A stretch of DNA of 64,000 nt, taken from the IMG/VR virus record IMGVR_UViG_3300020472_000016, positions 17,535 to 81,534 of that record, one strand, 5' to 3'. The position numbers were made by a program, and so were the translations under genes. This DNA is from a virus. The notes under the pieces are model-generated. The model was not told the origin of the DNA and ran no database searches. It saw only the letters and a list, made by a program, of their open reading frames with translations. This document shows, in pieces, positions 27,701 through 42,700 of this stretch. The first letter of the stretch is position 1. Each line of letters begins with the position of its first letter.

Positions 27701-30700
27701 CGAAGAAGACCAATTAATCACTGGTGGAAGTTCTGGTGCTCAAGCACTAGTTGTTAGAGTGGATGCAGAAGCTAATCCACCTGTTCTTTACTATGTTAAG
27801 AAAAATACCCCCGATTTCGTAGATGGAGAAACAGTAACTAACCAAAATGCTGTTAATGGAGTTATATCGGGTGAACCTAAGGTTGGGGACGTTGTAGACA
27901 CTTTAATCATCAACAAAGGTTCTTCATTCTTTGGATTGGTCTTTGAGCGTCTTATTTCACTTTCTAACCAGAATGTCATCCTAGATAACATTTCAGAGAC
28001 TACAATTAGTCCTGTTGAGTTAAACAATGCAGCAAATCGTATTAACGCTGATTTCTTGGATTATGAAGAAGTTCGTTCTACAGAGATCGAATATAGCGGA
28101 TTAAGTGGTGGTTCACTTGCCGTTAACGATGTTATCCGTTCTATCAACGTAACTTATGGTAACCCTGTAACTGACGCACTTAACAGATATAAGGATGCTG
28201 CTAGAAGTATAAGAAATAATAGACAAGAAATTATCGATTTTGCAACATCACAGATTGCAATTGACTATCCTGGTTTCTACCACACTGGTGACAATCAAAT
28301 TGCCCAAATGGGTAGATTTAAGGATGCTTATCGTTTAATCCAGAAGAATAAGGAATGGATCATTGCTAAGTCTTATGATGAGATGATTACTCAATATCCT
28401 GGTACTACTATTCCTAGTGCTACTAAGTGTAAGAGAGACCTTGGATATTTCATCGATGCTCTATCCAGAGACACAGGATGGGGTGGAACAGTCTATACAC
28501 GTAAATTGTGTAATATGTTCTTCCCAGATGGATCTACCTTCCAATACGTTAATTCTCAAGCTAATGAGATTAACTATGGTTATGGTAAGGCATATGATCA
28601 TATGGTCGAAGCACTTACTAACACATTAAGTGGTTCTGAGACAATCGATTCTGTTGCATATACGAAGTATAATGAACAATCTACAGGCGGTTCTGGTGGA
28701 TCAGGAATTACTGCTGACCCATCTCCAGGAGATAACTACGGTACTTCTGGTTCTAACGCCACCAATAATGGTCCTAATAATTGTGCTGATGTTACAGCAG
28801 CACTGAACACTCTTTGGACTAATGTATCAGAGGTAATACTCTCTGCTTCTTTAACTGACCTTATTGATCTTTCACAACCTGTTGCACTAACACCATTAGA
28901 AACTAAGTGTACTCGTGACACTGGTTACTTCATCGATGCTATTGCTGATGACCTAGATGGTGATGGTAACTATTATATGGTTGAGTTCACTAAGAAGTTC
29001 TTTAATACTGACGGTGTATTCATAGGTCTTCCAGAAACACAGGAAGCAATTACAGCATTTAATGCTGCTAAGGATCTGTGTAAGAATGCAATGAGAAATA
29101 TCATGTATGAGCAAACACTTGCTACTGCTGGATATAACCTCAATGATCCTACAACATATTCTGCACCTTACTTAAACAGTTCTTCTACTGCCCAATATTA
29201 CGATCCTAACTACTCTTCAGGTAGTAACCAAGGTGGTACTAATTGTGCAAACGTAGCAACTGCTATTGACACATTAGCAAATATTGCAACTACTTCCTTC
29301 ACAGGTGCTCAATTTACACCATCTGCTGCATCATACACTGCTGCTACTGGTGACTTAATTCTAACAATTGGATCACATAGTTTGACAACTGCTGATACCG
29401 TTAGGATAGAACCTAATTCATTGACATTCACTTGTGCGATGGACGGCAATACTGCCAATAAGACATATCCTCGTTCTAGTGACCCAACCTACAACCAGCA
29501 GATTGCAATTACTGCTGTAGGTGCTACAACTATTACTGTTAACGTCGGTGCATCACCTATTGTTAACCACACAGTAACTGGTGCTACTTACGACCCAGTA
29601 TCAGGTGTCATGGTATTGACCATTGGTGCTCATACTTTAGGAGTTGGGGAAAGTATTAAGATTGCTACTGGATCATTAACCTTTAGTTGTGATCAGGGTG
29701 GTACTGTTGGAACTGGAACTTATCCTCGTTCTACTGGAGCAAGTACTGGCGACGGTGAGGACTATGCATACGACACCGCTATAGAAATTACCGCCAAGAC
29801 TGATACTACAATCACTGTTAACGTTAACGGTGGACAGGGTGCTGTTACTAACACCAATGCACATACATTTGTATCTGCTACACCTAACGGTATACAGAGT
29901 GGTGGTAACTATACACACACCTTTGTTTCTGCTGGTACTAACTCAGTATCTGAGGGTGGTGGTCTTGCATATATTAATTCACTCGCTACTGTTACCGATG
30001 GTACTTACGAGGAAGGTGAGAACATAAGGGTTTATAAGTTTGCTTATAAGGATAGAGCTGGACTTGGATTCTTTACTCCTGGTGATACCATTAAGGGTCA
30101 TAAGTCTGAAGCAAACTTCTCATGTAAGGGTGCTAACTCTGGATTACGTTGGCTCTATACTAATGCTCTAACTGGTACATTCCAGAACAGAGAGTATATT
30201 ACAAATACAAAACTTACAAATGTTGCTGGTGCATCTAACGTTACTGTTACACCAACAAACGCAACCTATGATGCTGCTACTGGACATTTAACAATAACAG
30301 TTGCTGCTCATGGATTCTCTACAGGTAATGAAGTTTCTATTGCTGCAAATGCAATTAGATTTACTTGTGGTATGGATGCTAATGCTACTCAGCATGATTA
30401 TCCAAGACTTACTGACCCTGTTGCTAATAATGTTAGATTACCTATCATTAAGACAACAGCAAGTACATTTACTGTAAACGTTGGTTCATCTCCACTTAAG
30501 CATTACACACCAACTGGTGTTGATTATCAACCAGATACAGGTGTAATGTCAATTACCATTGGACCTAACAATCTTAACGTTGGTGAGAAGATTAGATTTA
30601 AGCCAGAGTCATTAGTATTCACATGTGACCAAGATGGTAACCAAACAGAGCATGCTTATCCAAGAAGTTCTGACCCATTCTATAATACTTCATGTAACAT

Positions 30701-33700
30701 TGATGGTATTACATCAAGTACTTACTCAATTACTGGTGCATCATATCTTCCTGCTAAGGGAACTTTAAATCTTACCATTGCTAATCATGGATTCTCGAAT
30801 GGTGAGATGATCAAGATTGCTGATAATTCATTAACCTTCACTTGCACGAACGATAATAATGCTACAAACCATACTTATCCAAGAACAACTGATCCAGCAA
30901 GTTATCAGTGGTTACCTATTTCAGTAGTTGATAATAATACTATTGGTGTTCAGATTGGTGTTTCTACTGATATTTCAGTTCACACCTTTGTAAGTGCAAC
31001 TTCTAATAATATTACGAAACAAGATGGTGGTGTTATCGTTGTTAATGTACTAAACAGTTCTCCTTCTACTAACACTACTTTACACACCTTTGTACGTGGT
31101 GAAGATGCCATTATCACTGGTGGTGACTATGCTCACACCTTTGTAAGTGCAGTATCTAACTCCTTCACTGTATATCCAGCGAAGGCAAGATTAACTTCAC
31201 TCGATAAGCGTAGTGGAAGTAACTCTCTAGTATTAGAATCAAATGCATATCTTACTCATGATCTATCTGATGTAAATGCATTTGGTTCTAGCAACTTTAC
31301 TGTAGAGATGTGGATCAAGGCCAAGGCAGTAACTGGTGGACAGTATTTGTTCGACTTCCGTACAAGTGGACTTAGTGAGACTGGATCTTTAAGTCTATAT
31401 CTTGATGGTGGTAGTATCAAACTTGCTTACGATAGTGCTGATGTTATTAGTGGTTCTCATGGAATCAGTGCTGGTACATGGACTCACGTAGCAGTATCTA
31501 AGACTTCTGGTATTACTAAGGTATGGGTTGGTGGTGTTCAGGTTGGAACAGACTACAGTGACAGCAACACTTATTATGAAAGAAAGATAACCATTGGTGC
31601 TGCTCAAGATGGTGCCAACTTCTATCAAGGTCATATTGATAATTTTATTATTACTAAGGGAGTATCTAAGTATCAAGCATCATTCACTCCTCCTGTCATC
31701 TTTACTACTAATGATGATATATCATTCTCTATGAGTAATGAGCATCCTATCATTATGAGTGATAAGGATAGTTATGCAACCTTCACTGGTACTACAAACT
31801 CTGCTGCTGCAGCCAAGAAGGTCAATTACGCTAATAAAGAAATAATTGTTGAGGATGTTCAGCTCTCTAGAGATGAGCATCGTAGAGCTGCTGATATGCT
31901 CGAACTTAACAGAGCATGGATTGCCGAAACAGCAGTTAATAAGATGAAGGCTAAGTATCCTGACCTCTTGATGCCAGGTGATACTGCTGATGGTATTGGT
32001 CCACAACAGGGTACTACATTCTGTTTAAGGGATACACAAGAGTTTATCCTTAAAGGTATCATAGATGATATCCGTTATGGTGGTAACTATAACAGTACAA
32101 TTGCTGCTAGATCTTACTTAACTGCTTATGAAGGTCTTGAGCATATTGCTAATGAAGTACTTCAGTCGATTTACACATATAGAGAATTAGCACCTATCTG
32201 TAACTATGTTCTAACAACTACAAGTACAGATCTTGAGAACTATGGTGTTGATGGTGATGGTAATCCTATCAAGTACACTGACATTCTTCGCATACCTAAC
32301 AACTTCTCTTCACCTATAGCTCAGACTATTCAGGATGAGATTGTAGCACTTGGAGATGAGATTGGTGACATCATTGGACCTACTGGACAGAGGTTCAGAG
32401 ATGCTGGTGATATGATCTGGAAGAACCGTGATGTAATTGCAAACGAAGCAGTAGGTTGGTTGGAAGCAACTTATCAGAAAGATATTAATGGTACTGTTTA
32501 TGACTTCTATACAAACCCCAATGCGAACGCTAATAAGTGCACCCATGAGATCAAGACTTATATACTTCCAGCTATCGTTGCTGACTTGGTTACTGGTGGT
32601 AATTCTGGAATACGGAACGTTACCGCCAAGTTCCTAAATGCGAATGGCGAACTCTATTCTGTTGATAATGAGTTAAGTGCTGTATTGGATGTATATGAGT
32701 ATGTTGGTAAACTTTGTAAGCATGCAATCAATAACACTCTAGTAACTAAGGGTAGTACTGCTGCTGAACTTGGTGTACCATCTGAGTATCAAGATGATTA
32801 TCATGTTAACGAGTATACCGAACTGACTGTATACAGAGATGATACCATTACTATTGACTCTGAAGGTTACAATGCTTTCAGAACTTCTAACGATAGACTG
32901 TTAGATGCTGCAGATATGCTTGAGCGTAATGCTAATGTCATTGCTTGGGAAGCAGTTCATACCATGAATGATCTATCGAAGTATCTTAACTTCGGTGTTC
33001 CTGATGGTGCACAGAATTGTGTAGATGATGTTCTCGATGTATTAGGTGCTGTTGTTCATGATATAAGAAAAGGTGGTAACTCTAAGACTTGGGATGCTGC
33101 TAGTCTCTATCTTAATAAAGAAGATAAGTCTCTTATCCAGTTAAATGGTCGTCAACACACTCATCAGTATGTAAGATCAGAACTTGACGCTATTTACACT
33201 GGTGGTAACTACGATCATACCTTCGTTACTGCTGCTACTAACGCTGTAGTAGATGATGGAAGTAATAATTTCACTCCAACTAACGTAGTTTACACTCCTG
33301 GAGACGGTAAGTTAGTTATTACCATGCCTAATCATGGATTAGCTACATCAAATACTATTACTATTGCAGAAGAATCACTAACATTCACCTGCTCAATGGA
33401 TGAGCATGCTTCGAAGCACAAGTATCCAAGAAAAGGTGACCCTGCATACGGTAAATCTATTGCTATTCTTGAGACTACAATCTCCACAATCACTGTTAAC
33501 GTTGGTGCTTCACCAATAGTTAACTATAATGTCTCCAATGCTGACTATAACGCAGTAACTGGTGATCTAACAATGAACGTTGGTGCTCATACATTGCAAC
33601 CTGGTACTTCTATTAGGTTCAGAGATGGTGCTTTAACCTTCAGTTGTGATAGAGATGACTATGCTACAGAGCATTCTTATCCTCGTATTAGTGATCCTGT

Positions 33701-36700
33701 ATATAATACCTCTGTAAATGTCTCTAGTGTTGGTACAACCACATCTACACCTACCGATGCATCATACGATACATCAACAGGTATTGTAACGATCACTCAG
33801 AATGGTCATGGATTCACTGGTGAGACTACAGCAAGTACTTCTGATGCTGCTTACAATCCTAATACTGGTATAATGACCATTACATCCAATGGTCATGGAT
33901 TTGCTGCTGGTGATAGCGTTAAGATTGCTGGAAATTCACTAACATTCACATGTGGTTTTGACGGTGACCTCTCTAACCACACATATCCAAGGTCAACTGA
34001 CCCTGCATACAATTCTTGGTTACCTGTACTTAACGTAACTACAAATACATTTGATGTTCAGGTACTAAAAGAGATTCCATCTACTAATGTTACCGTTCAT
34101 ACCTTCGTTTCTGCTACTGCTAGTAACATAACCAAGGCAAATGACTATGTAATGATCGATGAGAATGCATTATCAATGAGTTGTGATACTGGATCTGGTG
34201 CTCAGACTAAGACTTATCCAAGACCACAGGATCCTGCATACAAAGCATGGTTACCAATATCAAATGTACAGTTAAACACCTTTGATATACAAGTATTATC
34301 AACAGTACCATCTACAAATACAAATGCTCATACATTTGTGTCATTTGCATCTAATGGACTGTCTAGACAGACTGGTAATATTACAGTTAATGTCGGTGTA
34401 GCACCTGGCGAAGACGCTGCTGCTATTAGTGTTCTTAAACTTGCTACTGAGATGGCAATAATGACCATGCGTAATGCATTTGGTCGTGAGAATCTCTATA
34501 TCTTCGACCCAGAACCTGACCCTGACGGTGATACTACACCTGCAGGTGGTGATGAGTCTATTGATAACGTTGATGTTGAGTCTTATGAGCGTAATGCTGT
34601 TAAGGATAGGTTCATTAACGCTGCTGATCTCATCGAAAGAAACATTCGTTTGATTGCTGAAGAGTCTATTGCTGCTGCTTTAGTACAATATCCTTCACTC
34701 AACATTCCTGGTGGTAACATCAACTGTGTTCATGACTTAACTGACTTCTTGGATTCTATGGTTTGGAACCTCCGTCATGGTGGTAACAACAAGGTCTTCC
34801 ATGCTGCTGAATACTATGTCAATGAAGGTCTGACACATAACACTGAAGCAACTTGGATCACTAATTACGCCAGAGATCTCGCCATCCAGGTGATGAGGAA
34901 CGAATCTCTTGCACTTAACTATGGTAGAGACCCTGCATTTGATACTGCTGTACCTATTGTATCTGTTGCCTCTACTCAACACACTGCTACTGATGCTTCT
35001 TACGATGCTGGTACTGGTTTACTGACTTTAACAGTAGCTGGTCATGGTTTTGCAGAGGGTAATAGAGTCAATATTGCTGACAATTCATTGACATTTACCT
35101 GCTCAATGGACGGAAATTACAGTAATCACACCTATCCTAGACTCTCTGATCCTGTAAGTAACCAGTGGTTACCAATTATTTCTACATCTACTGACACATT
35201 CACAGTCAATGTTGGAGTATCAAGGATCAAGAAATTTACTCCCACAGCAATTAGTTACGAGCCGAACACTGGTAACCTCATAATGACTGTGGGAGTTCAC
35301 GACCTTGCGGTTGGAACTAACCTAAAAATCGAACCTAATTCACTCACATTTACTTGTGCAATGGATAATGGTGCTACTAATCACACCTATCCAAGAATTA
35401 CTGACCCAGTACATGACGAGCCAATTGAGATCGTAGGTGTAACTGAAACTACTGTTACTGTTAACGTTGGTACTACTGGCATCACAAACTTTGATATACA
35501 TGATGCTGAGTTTAATCCTACTAGTGGTCAACTTGATATCAATATTGGTGCTCACACCTTTAGAGAAGGAGAGAGTGTTAAGTTAGGTACTAATGCATTA
35601 ACCTTTACTTGTGCAATGGACAGTCATGCGACTGACCATGCATATCCTCGTGCTTCTGGTCCTGGTGGTCCTGATGCAGGATATAATACTTCCATATCAA
35701 TCGATAAGATTGGTTTAGACACCTATGATATAACCAATGCTGGATATAATCCAACAACAGGTGTTATGACAGTGACTATTCCTAGTCATGGATTTAAAGG
35801 AAGAACTACTCATACTCCAACTGGTGTAGAATACACACCTGCAACTGGTAAGATGATTATCAGTCTTGCTAATCATGGATTCCAGAATGATGACAGAGTT
35901 AAGATTGGTCAAAATGGTTTAGTATTCACATGTGGTATGGATGGACATACAACCAACCATGCTTATCCTAGAAATTATAATTCTTCTGCTCCTGGTGGAG
36001 AAGACTATGCATATGACAAGTGGTTACACGTTACTAATGTAACTCAGAACACATTTGAGGTTAACGTTGGTGTATCTTCTAATCAGACTGAGCATACATT
36101 TGTCAATTCAGTAACTAACTGTTTGACTCATGCTGGTGATCACGTTAAGGTCTGCACTAAGGCTATTGGATTTAAGTGTACTAAGGATGGTAACTCCACT
36201 ACTCACTCATATCCAAGACAGTCCGACCCATCATATGATGAGTGGTTACCTGTTACTAACGCAGGCACAGATACATTTGACATCTTTGTTGGATTCTCTG
36301 GTCCTAATGACAACTATACTCACACCTTTGCTGCTAATACTGATTTAACACCTACTAACGCTGCTTACGATCCTAATAGTGGTAAGATGACTCTTACCGT
36401 TAACGATCACGGTATGCAGAATGGTGATACCATTTGGATCGAAGACGGTGCTGTAACCTTTAGATGTGGTGAAGATAGTCAGAGTTCAGACCACGCATAT
36501 CCAAGAAATATTACTGATACATTTACTATCACTGGTGCAACATATGATGCTGCTGCTGGTGTTATGGAATGTACTGTTGCCAACCATGGATTTGGTAATG
36601 GTGCGATGGTTAAGTTTGCACCTGGGTCTATCAAGTTCACTTGCTCGATGGATAATTATGATACTACTCATGCTTATCCAAGACATGACGATCCTATCGC

Positions 36701-39700
36701 TGACAAGTGGATTCCTGTATTTAATGTAGAGACAAATACTTTCCAAGTTCGTGTTGGACAATCAATAGAGAAGCAATGGACTCCTAGTGCTGCTGCTTAC
36801 TCACCAACAACAGGTGTTATGGATCTGACTATTGGTGCTCATAATTTCCGTGCTGGTGCATCATTAACACCTTCTAACGCTGACTATAACCCAACATCAG
36901 GTATCATGAGATTGACCATTGCTGGTCATAACATTGCTGAAGGTGAGCATATTAAGATTGCTGATAATGCACTGACATTCACATGTACATTAGATGGTGG
37001 TAGTGCACAGAAGACATATCCAAGACCTTCTACTATTAGTCACACAGCAACTACTGGTACTACACATGATCCTTCTACAGGTATCTTACATATCAATACT
37101 ACGTCTGCACATGACCTAACCAATGGAGATTGGGTTAAGTTTGCTGACAACTCCTTGACATTTACTTGTGGTTTAGATGGAGATCAAACCAACCATTCTT
37201 ATCCTAGGGCAGATGACCCAATGAGCGGTAAGTGGGTACAGATTTCTAATGCTACTGCTAGTGGATTTGATGTACAAGTTCTAAACTCAATACCTCAGTC
37301 TAATACTTCTACTCACGTATTCGTATCTGCTACATCTAATGGTATCCAAACTAGAGACCCCTTCAGTGGTCGTTGGATGGAAGTTAGAGAAGTTGGTACA
37401 GATTGGATTGATGTTAAAGTTCTAACTACTGCACCTTCTACTAATACTAATCCACACACCTTCATAAGTGCTGCTGCTAATTGTATCCAGACATCTGGTG
37501 ACTCTGTAAGAATCTCTGCAAACTCTATTACCTTCACATGTAATAAGGACAGCAATGCTACTCAGCACACATACCCAAGAGCAGCAATGAATGCTGCTGG
37601 TGGTGCTGACCCAGTATATAACGGTGCTGCTAAGATTGTTGCTGTTACTGATACTACTATCAGTGTATGGGTTGGTACTTCTGCTAACACTACATCGCAC
37701 TCCTTTGTTTCTGCTGCTGCTAATGCAGTTAGATCTGGTGGTACATATACACACAACTTTGCATCTGCTGATGCTAATGGTCTTTCACAACAACGTGACT
37801 GGGCACATAACAACTACATTCCAATTTCCGATGTAACTACTAACACATTTAGTGTACAGTTACTACAGAAGATTCCTTCTACTAATACTACTACACACGT
37901 ATTCCAGTCTGCTGCTTCTAATAGCATTCATAGAGGTGTTATACAGAAACAAAATGGATGGATCCAACTTAATGTTGGTACTTCATCTAATACTTCATGG
38001 CATGGATTTAAGTTCGCTGATTCTGGTGCTCTGATAAGTGGTGGTTACTATGATCACTCATTTATATCTGCATCTACAGGTGCTGTACATACAGGTGGTG
38101 ACTATATTCACGACTTTGTATCTGCTGTCACTAATGGTATTACCAGACAGAATCCTTCAGGTATAGTAACACTTGATATTGGTGCTTCTGGACCTAATGA
38201 TCAGTATACTCATACCTTCGTATCTGCTGCTAACGGCGCATTGATTACTGGTGGTAACTATGCTCACAAGTTTGTATCTGCTACAGACCGTGCATTGGTA
38301 AGTGGTGGTAATTATGAGCACACATTTGTATCTGCTGCATCTAACTCAGTTAATGTAACTGGTGGATCTCAGTTAACTCCAACTAATGCTGCTTATGATC
38401 CTCTAACTGGTCATCTAACATTGACCTTTGGTTCTGCTCATGGGTTGACTGCTAACATCAATACAGTCACAATTGATAACAACGCAATACAGTTCTCTTG
38501 TGAATTTGATGGTAATTCATCCACTCATGGATATCCAAGATCAACTGATCCTGCTTCGGGTACAACTTTAACTATAATTTCTAACACAACAGATACTATT
38601 ACTGTTAATATTGGATCCACTCCTGAGGTTAACTTTAACGTAACCGACGCTACCTATGATGCTGGTACAGGTAACCTAACACTTGATATTGGGTCTAATA
38701 GTCTACAAGGTCCTACACTTGGTTTAACACCTACTGATGCCGCTTACAACCCCACTACAGGTATCATTACACTTACTATCAACGGTCATGGATTCGCTAA
38801 CGGTGAATACATTAAGATTGCTGATAATGGATTAACTTTCACTTGTACTCAAGGTGGTGGCAACCACTCATATCCAAGAGTTACTGACCCTGCATCTGGT
38901 AAGTGGTTAACAATTTCTAATGTACAGACAAATACATTTGATGTACAGGTATTAGATACAGTTCCTTCCACCAACACAACAACTCATACACTGGTTAGCA
39001 TTGCTAATGGTTGCGTTGATAAGGCAGGTGAATCTGTCATGGTTAGACCTAATTCTTTGACCTTCACATGTCAACAGGATAACTACTCTACTAACCATAC
39101 ATATCCTCGTGCTAAGGATCCATCATTCGATAGACCTATTCCTATTGTTGGTAAGTCTGGTCAGACTATTACTATCGATGTTGGTAACTCTGCCATCGTT
39201 ACATATACTCCAACAAATGCAACATATGATGCTGCAACTGGATATCTAGCAGTAACAATTGGTGCACACGGATTGTCAACAGGAACTACTGTTAAGTTGG
39301 CACCTAACTCCTTTACATTCACATGTACAAGAGACGGCAATACTGCTCAGAAGACATATCCTAGAGGTGGTCATACCTTCGCTCAGAAGTTCTATGCTGA
39401 TCTTGACTTCTATCCTTACAATCAAGGTGAATATGTAATCACTGCTGATACTGCTAATCCTAAGTGTGCTGACGTAGCATCTGCTATTACATCCTTGATG
39501 GGTCTGTATACTGATGCTATTGCTACACCTGCAAGTCTAACTGACGGTACTATTAGTAAGACTCTACCAAATATTTGGCCAGTTAAGTACGCTTCAGAAA
39601 TGGTAATGCGTGATGTTAGTGTCACCTTCGATCAGAATGGTGCTACTACTGGTGATTGGAATACTACTTGTGTTGGTGTTGCAGATAAGATCGAAGGATT

Positions 39701-42700
39701 GATGGATATTGTCATCAATACTATAGAACTTGCATCTGGTGGTGGTGGTAGTCACTTAGATGCTGTAGAACGTGAAGTTCCATGGAGATTTAACAACAAC
39801 TATCAGTTCTATACATGCTATAACGTAACATCAGCAACTGACACACTCTTTGATGTATTGTTAAGTACTCTTGGTGGTGGTTCTAAATCTGATAAGCATT
39901 GTGCACGTCACATACTCTTTAATTATCATGCTATTACTGCTAAGGCATTTGAGAGAACTCAAAATAACCATCCAGATACTACAGCAGATATAACATTTGC
40001 TGAGAATATGGTAAAGGCTTTGATGTACGACCTGAATACAGGTGGTAACCAAGGTATGCTGAAGTTAGCTAACTCTTGGTTCGATGGTGAAGGTAACTTC
40101 ATAGCATTCGGGAATATCGTTAGACAGCACTTACTCTTCTATGTTACACGTATACGTGAGTATGTTAAACGTGGTTTATATGACTACAACAATGATACAC
40201 AGTGGGCAGGATATGATCTATATCTAGAACCATCCAATACTGCTGCTATTAATAATAGATTTGAGTATGAGAAGGAATCTACAGAATTTACAATTGATAG
40301 TTCTATCAACCTTGCATTCCATGCACTGAATAGATCTCAAGCACCTTCCACTAATAAGATTGATTATATCAATAGTGATAATATCACTAACATGACTAAT
40401 GTATATGATGAAGGTGAAGATTATAATACTGATCCAGAATTGATCCTATTGACTCCAACTATTGAGGTTGGATTTGAGAGAAGAGAGAACACTGTAACAG
40501 TACATAAACCTAACTTCTTCTCACGTGGTGATGTCCTTGCATACGTTCCTGCTTCTCAGGATTTGGATCCTAATTTACAGGATCAGGAATACTATTATGT
40601 CCTTAATGCTGAGGCAGATTACTTCGAAGTTACTCGTGAGAAGCGTCATGATGCAAGATATAGACAGTTTGCATTCGATCAATCTTTAAAAGGTCAGCAA
40701 AGATTGCAGACAGTTGTACGTACTGGTATCAATATGCCAGCAATGGTTTCACCTGTAAGGGATAACGCTCAACCAATTAGTGCTGGATTTAACACTGCTG
40801 ATTATCTAGTTGGATCTACTTCTAATGCTTCTTCTGAGGTTGTTCGTACAATGAACAATGAAGCAGATATCATTAAACTCTATAAGAAGTTTAATATAGA
40901 CGCAGCAACTGGTAGGTTTACTAATGGTGAGACCATACAAGTACAGGGTGCAACAGCTAATAACGGTATTGTTGTTCAGACTTCTGCGTTAACAGGTGAT
41001 CAGAGCAATGAAGGGTGGATATATGTTGAGGATATGAATGGAACATTCTCTGATAATGATGTATTAGAGGGTGTAACTAGTGGAATCACTAATGCTGTTA
41101 ATGGTACTAGTGTTGAGCGTATGCTAATTAACACCTCTAGAGGTGCATTTAAGCAAGATGAGAAGATCTTTAACAAAGGTAATAGTGCTGAGGCAGACAT
41201 CGTTAAGTATGAAAACTCTGCTGGTGCTCTTGTAGGTAACAGTGGTGGACGTATTACTATCGATATCGAAACTATCCAAGATGACTTTACTGATGGTGAC
41301 GTTATCTATGGTTCTATAACTGATAAGATCCTTGATATAGCATATATCACTGCTACTGGATTCGAAGAACTAACTCTTAACCAGTACGTACATGCAGAAT
41401 CTCAGGTAGAATGTGATGTAAATAACATCATTCGTGATGGTGGATATGCAGGAAACTTTACTGCTGGTGATGTAGTTTATCTCCTCGCAGGTACTACCAT
41501 TAAGCAACCAGGATTCACTGCTGTTGTCACTAAGTATCAAGCATTTGATGATAGTGTTACTCCTAACATCCCACATAAGATTTGGATTGCAAACCTCAGA
41601 CCATATGGAACTAACTCTCAAGGTGAGGTAGTTACACCTGATCCTCAGGAGTTAGCCTCTGGTGGTACTGCAATTGGTAAGTTTGAGAACCTCAATAACT
41701 TCCCAATTATCCTCGCTGAGATGAGTAGTGTAACAGTCACTAACTACAATTCTTACGGTAGGGTTTCTGGTAAGGATATTACTGGTGACACAGGTAGGAT
41801 TTGGTTGGAAGATGTTGTAGGAGATTTCCCAAGCAATATCACAATTAAGTCTGATGCTGGTTGGTACGCTGGTGTTACTCAATCTAAGGGTCTAGTTGGA
41901 CGTTGTAACAGATTCTTTAGAGGATTTGATGGTACACAAACATCCTTTAAACTTACTACAAATAACGGAGAAGCATACTTCCCAGATCCTGCTGGACACC
42001 TATTGGTATTCACTAATGGTGTTCTACAACCTCCAGGTGGTACACAAGCATACACAGCATTCTCTGATCAGATTCAGTTCACTGAACCTCCAACAATCGG
42101 TTCTGAGTTCATCGGATACTACGTTGGTAAACTTAGACAGTTGGATGATATCAGCTTTGAGTTTGACTCGTTACGTTCATCCTTTAACCTCAGGTACGCT
42201 GGTGGATTCTACTCCTTGACACTGACTGAAGGTGTTTCTTCTAGCACTATACTTCCAGAAAACAACATTGTTGTTTCTCTGAATGGTGTTATTCAGGAAC
42301 CTGGAGTTGGTTATGAACTGGTTGGTTCACGTATCATCTTCGCTGAAGTTCCTCGTGCGGGATCAACATTCGTTGCATTCTCCTATATTGGTTCTGACGC
42401 AGACGTTATTGCTGCTACAGTCGTACCTCCAATTGAGGCAGGAGACTTATTACAAATTGATGGAGAAGGAGAGAATCGTGAAGTTGCTCTAATTGAGTCT
42501 TCTAACTCTTTGATTACCTTCGAGTACACAGGAACTGTTAAGGGTCGTGGTGCTGCAGCACTTGCTCAGATAACCTCTGGTGAAATGACAACAGCAATTA
42601 TCACCTCTCCTGGTGATGGTTACTCTTCACGTCCAAACGTTGATGTTATATCATCTTCTGGATTTGATGGTCGTGTTCGTGCTCTAATGGGTCTCTTGAG

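Noticed and set aside
29330-39370. A CRISPR-like or satellite DNA array
   Set aside because: Repeats are in frame, of variable length, diverged at DNA level and conserved at protein level; there are no uniform direct repeats with unique spacers.
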